A stretch of DNA of 7,123 nucleotides. Origin: Actinomycetota bacterium. Lineage in GTDB: Bacteria > Actinomycetota > Acidimicrobiia > Acidimicrobiales > Ilumatobacteraceae. Every line of letters starts with the position of its first letter. Position 1 is the stretch's first letter. This document shows positions 5,626 to 7,123 of the stretch, piece by piece. The stretch is taken from positions 1 through 7,123 of the forward strand of contig WLEX01000060.1 of assembly GCA_009704065.1 (NCBI GenBank). Direction: 5' to 3'. Both the position numbers and the translations under genes were made by a program. Below the pieces are notes generated by a model. It saw nothing but the letters and a program-made list of their open reading frames with translations, was not told the DNA's origin and did no database searches.

Positions 5626-6856
5626 GTACCAAAATATGAGCGATACGAAGCGACTCTACAACCACCTCAGAGGCAGGCGTGACAGTGGGAACACTGCTCA
5701 GAACAGAGGCATCAGCTATGTAGATATTCTCGACACCGATCACCTTTCCGTTACTGTCAACCGATTGAGAGCAAGATGATGTCGCATGCGAGACCAAGGT
5801 CAGATTTCCGTCAATCCAGGCATCCAATTCATCATTGGTCATATTCGATAAATGCGACAACGGAGTGCCTTCGTCATCGATGAACACTGAAGTAGCAAGG
5901 GACTGAATCGGCTTTGAAATAGCCACATCGATCAACTGATTCACAGCTTCACGCATTGCAACTCGATCTCTTTTAGTGGCGAGCATGTTGAAATCACATT
6001 GCACGCCAGAATCAGAAATCCATACGGCTCCGCGAGATGATGGGTTCATGAGCGAAACAGAAAGCAACGCGTTCTCTTCATCGTTCATACCCACTCGTTC
6101 AAAAGTTGTAATAAGACCTACCGAATCACCAGACATCGCTATGTCTTTCACCACGCACGTGTCGAATTGCACCGTTGCTTTTTGTGCAAGTTTCACCGTA
6201 AATGAAATGGTCGGATGATTTTGCAAACCTTCACCAATGGCTGGCACCAAACGTGTTAGCCCAGAACGTAAGAGAATCTCTGGTGTAGACAATGCCCCTG
6301 CGGTCAGCACTACTGACTCGCACTCGAAAGCCCGACTTGCGGTATGTACCGCGGTAGCCCGCTTTTTAGAATGATCGATATATGTCACATGGTCGTGAAC
6401 AACGGTGATCCGACCCTCTTCCACAAGATGCTGCACTGCCCGACCAGGATTCCATCGTCCGGCATTCCACCAGAGGCGACTGAGCCGACCATCGTTGTCT
6501 AACAATGCCTTCGACATTTGTCCACAATCAGATAGTTCTGCCATGCGCGTAAGACCCTCAACGGCCACCGGCGCATCCCCGGTGAGCAACATTCCATTTA
6601 CTGCGCTACCGCCACCCAATGCTTGGCCTTGGCGATACGACATCGGGTCTCCACCATCAGTCAAAGTTGTAGACACGCAAGAACTGAAATCCGCTTGTTC
6701 AAGCGTATTCATGAAGCGTGATTGATCGTCGTAAGGGCTTACTTGCCCCACCTCGATAAGAATTATTTCGCGAGAAGTATTAGCAGCCAGTTGGCTCACT
6801 ACAAGACTTCCAGCTGTTCCGCTACCGACAACAACAATGGGCAGACGCTTCGTCAT
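5612..6856 (-). CDS. Compact GMC-family FAD-dependent oxidoreductase
   Basis: This FAD enzyme of the glucose-methanol-choline family, 414 residues, oxidises an alcohol or passes electrons from a reduced cofactor. The dinucleotide fold is VVVGSGTAG (8-16), with the ribose-binding Glu E35 in IEVG. The first GMC signature is at YRQGQALGGGSAVNGM (74-89) and the second at GALSTPEILLRSG (187-199). QNHP (212-215) and the C-terminal VSHATSSC (355-362) through ENIYIADASVL (376-386) complete the FAD site. Oddities: it is well below the usual 480-560 residues, with only about 60 residues between the first signature and ITVVHDH (150-156), where the family normally carries a substrate-domain segment about twice as long. 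The position of the second catalytic His/Asn falls on T393 (SVPTVTP). The stretch TTLTDGG (63-69) and the divergent tail loosely recall MftG, the mycofactocin-associated GMC protein, but this is memory-based and weak. An RBS (GGAG, six bases upstream) supports the ATG at 6856. Confidence 0.9.
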   Translation of the reverse strand: MTKRLPIVVVGSGTAGSLVVSQLAANTSREIILIEVGQVSPYDDQSRFMNTLEQADFSSCVSTTLTDGGDPMSYRQGQALGGGSAVNGMLLTGDAPVAVEGLTRMAELSDCGQMSKALLDNDGRLSRLWWNAGRWNPGRAVQHLVEEGRITVVHDHVTYIDHSKKRATAVHTASRAFECESVVLTAGALSTPEILLRSGLTRLVPAIGEGLQNHPTISFTVKLAQKATVQFDTCVVKDIAMSGDSVGLITTFERVGMNDEENALLSVSLMNPSSRGAVWISDSGVQCDFNMLATKRDRVAMREAVNQLIDVAISKPIQSLATSVFIDDEGTPLSHLSNMTNDELDAWIDGNLTLVSHATSSCSQSVDSNGKVIGVENIYIADASVLSSVPTVTPASEVVVESLRIAHILVQEFA

Positions 6857-6860
6857 AATT

Positions 6861-6867
6861 TTCTCCG
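6861..6867 (-). promoter_or_regulatory. Ribosome binding site of the GMC oxidoreductase
   Basis: The minus strand reads CGGAGAA, with GGAG (6863-6866) six bases before the ATG at 6856. It lies in the 24-base gap after the histidine phosphatase stop at 6881, which supports this start and co-transcription of the two genes. Confidence 0.7.
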
Positions 6868-6880
6868 AATAAATGTTGGG

Positions 6881-7123
6881 CTAAGAGATGTCAAAACCCG
6901 CAAGGTGTGCCGCGTCGTTATAACGCAATAAACGCCATTTGCTTCCCTGCACATGCAGCAACTCAGTCAACGAGGTATTCGTGGTGCGGAGTTCAAACTT
7001 GCCAGTTTGATGCATGTGCAAGGTATTTCGCAGCACTGCATCTATTACACCAGCATGGCAAACAACTACCACCGAATTACCAGCATTATTTATGACTGTG
7101 TGACGCAAAGCCTCCATGATTCG
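6881..7123 (-). CDS. Histidine phosphatase family protein, C-terminal part (cut by window edge)
   Basis: Only the last 80 codons are inside the window; the reading frame stays open to the edge, so the true start lies beyond 7123. The visible part contains VVVVCHAGVIDAVL, with the second catalytic His of the phosphoglycerate mutase-like fold. TTNTSLTEL follows in the position of the usual N-(A/C)-S-(I/L) strand, and RLLRYNDAAHL is the typical closing segment of small (about 200 residue) members. The N-terminal RHG motif that forms the phosphohistidine must lie outside, so activity cannot be judged. Likely roles are a small-molecule phosphatase or a mutase. The internal ATG at 7117 is not a credible start, since it would leave out the catalytic half. 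It is 24 bases upstream of the GMC gene on the same strand and probably leads or continues that operon. Confidence 0.85.
   Translation of the reverse strand, partial: RIMEALRHTVINNAGNSVVVVCHAGVIDAVLRNTLHMHQTGKFELRTTNTSLTELLHVQGSKWRLLRYNDAAHLAGFDIS

Overview
The window looks like ordinary chromosomal DNA from an aerobic, free-living actinobacterium. Its base composition is moderate, roughly half G+C by eye. The protein families fit Actinobacteria: an acyl-CoA synthetase of the FadD17/FadD19-like type with its INTGGEKVFP stretch, an aminoglycoside-phosphotransferase-like kinase, a GMC flavoenzyme paired with an MBL-fold hydrolase, and SURF1. Some divergent starts lack a Shine-Dalgarno sequence and have a TANNNT hexamer just upstream, which would suit leaderless transcription. 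An Acidimicrobiia-like source is my best guess, with low confidence. I see no rRNA, tRNA, CRISPR array, insertion sequence or phage gene. The window is almost fully coding, and no gene-free stretch exceeds about 100 bases.

Layout from left to right. (1) A minus-strand pair, read right to left, runs from 2529 to 47. It holds an acyl-CoA synthetase followed by an isocitrate lyase/PEP-mutase superfamily lyase that starts inside a GTGA overlap. (2) A small plus-strand protein of unknown function (2630-2863) diverges from the synthetase and ends tail to tail with (3) a minus-strand APH-type small-molecule kinase (about 3916-2858). (4) SURF1, the cytochrome oxidase assembly factor, diverges from the kinase (plus, 3965-4720). 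Its last 38 bases overlap the end of (5) a minus-strand operon running 7123 to 4683. That operon holds a histidine phosphatase cut by the window edge, a compact GMC oxidoreductase, and an MBL-fold metallo-hydrolase that starts in an ATGA overlap with the GMC gene.

Working together: the tight couplings (GTGA and ATGA) imply two co-expressed catabolic units. One would activate an organic acid to its CoA thioester and cleave a C-C bond in a related acid. The other would oxidise an alcohol-like substrate with a flavoenzyme and hydrolyse an ester, thioester or lactone. The nearby kinase could belong to the CoA unit if the pathway resembles the phosphohydroxyacyl-CoA routes (LvaA, ACAD10/11), but no acyl-CoA dehydrogenase is in the window to confirm that. 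SURF1 is housekeeping for aerobic respiration. I found no clear evidence of a wholly new system. The points most worth a second look are the GMC-MBL pair with its non-canonical active-site residues and the possible kinase-dependent acyl-CoA route.
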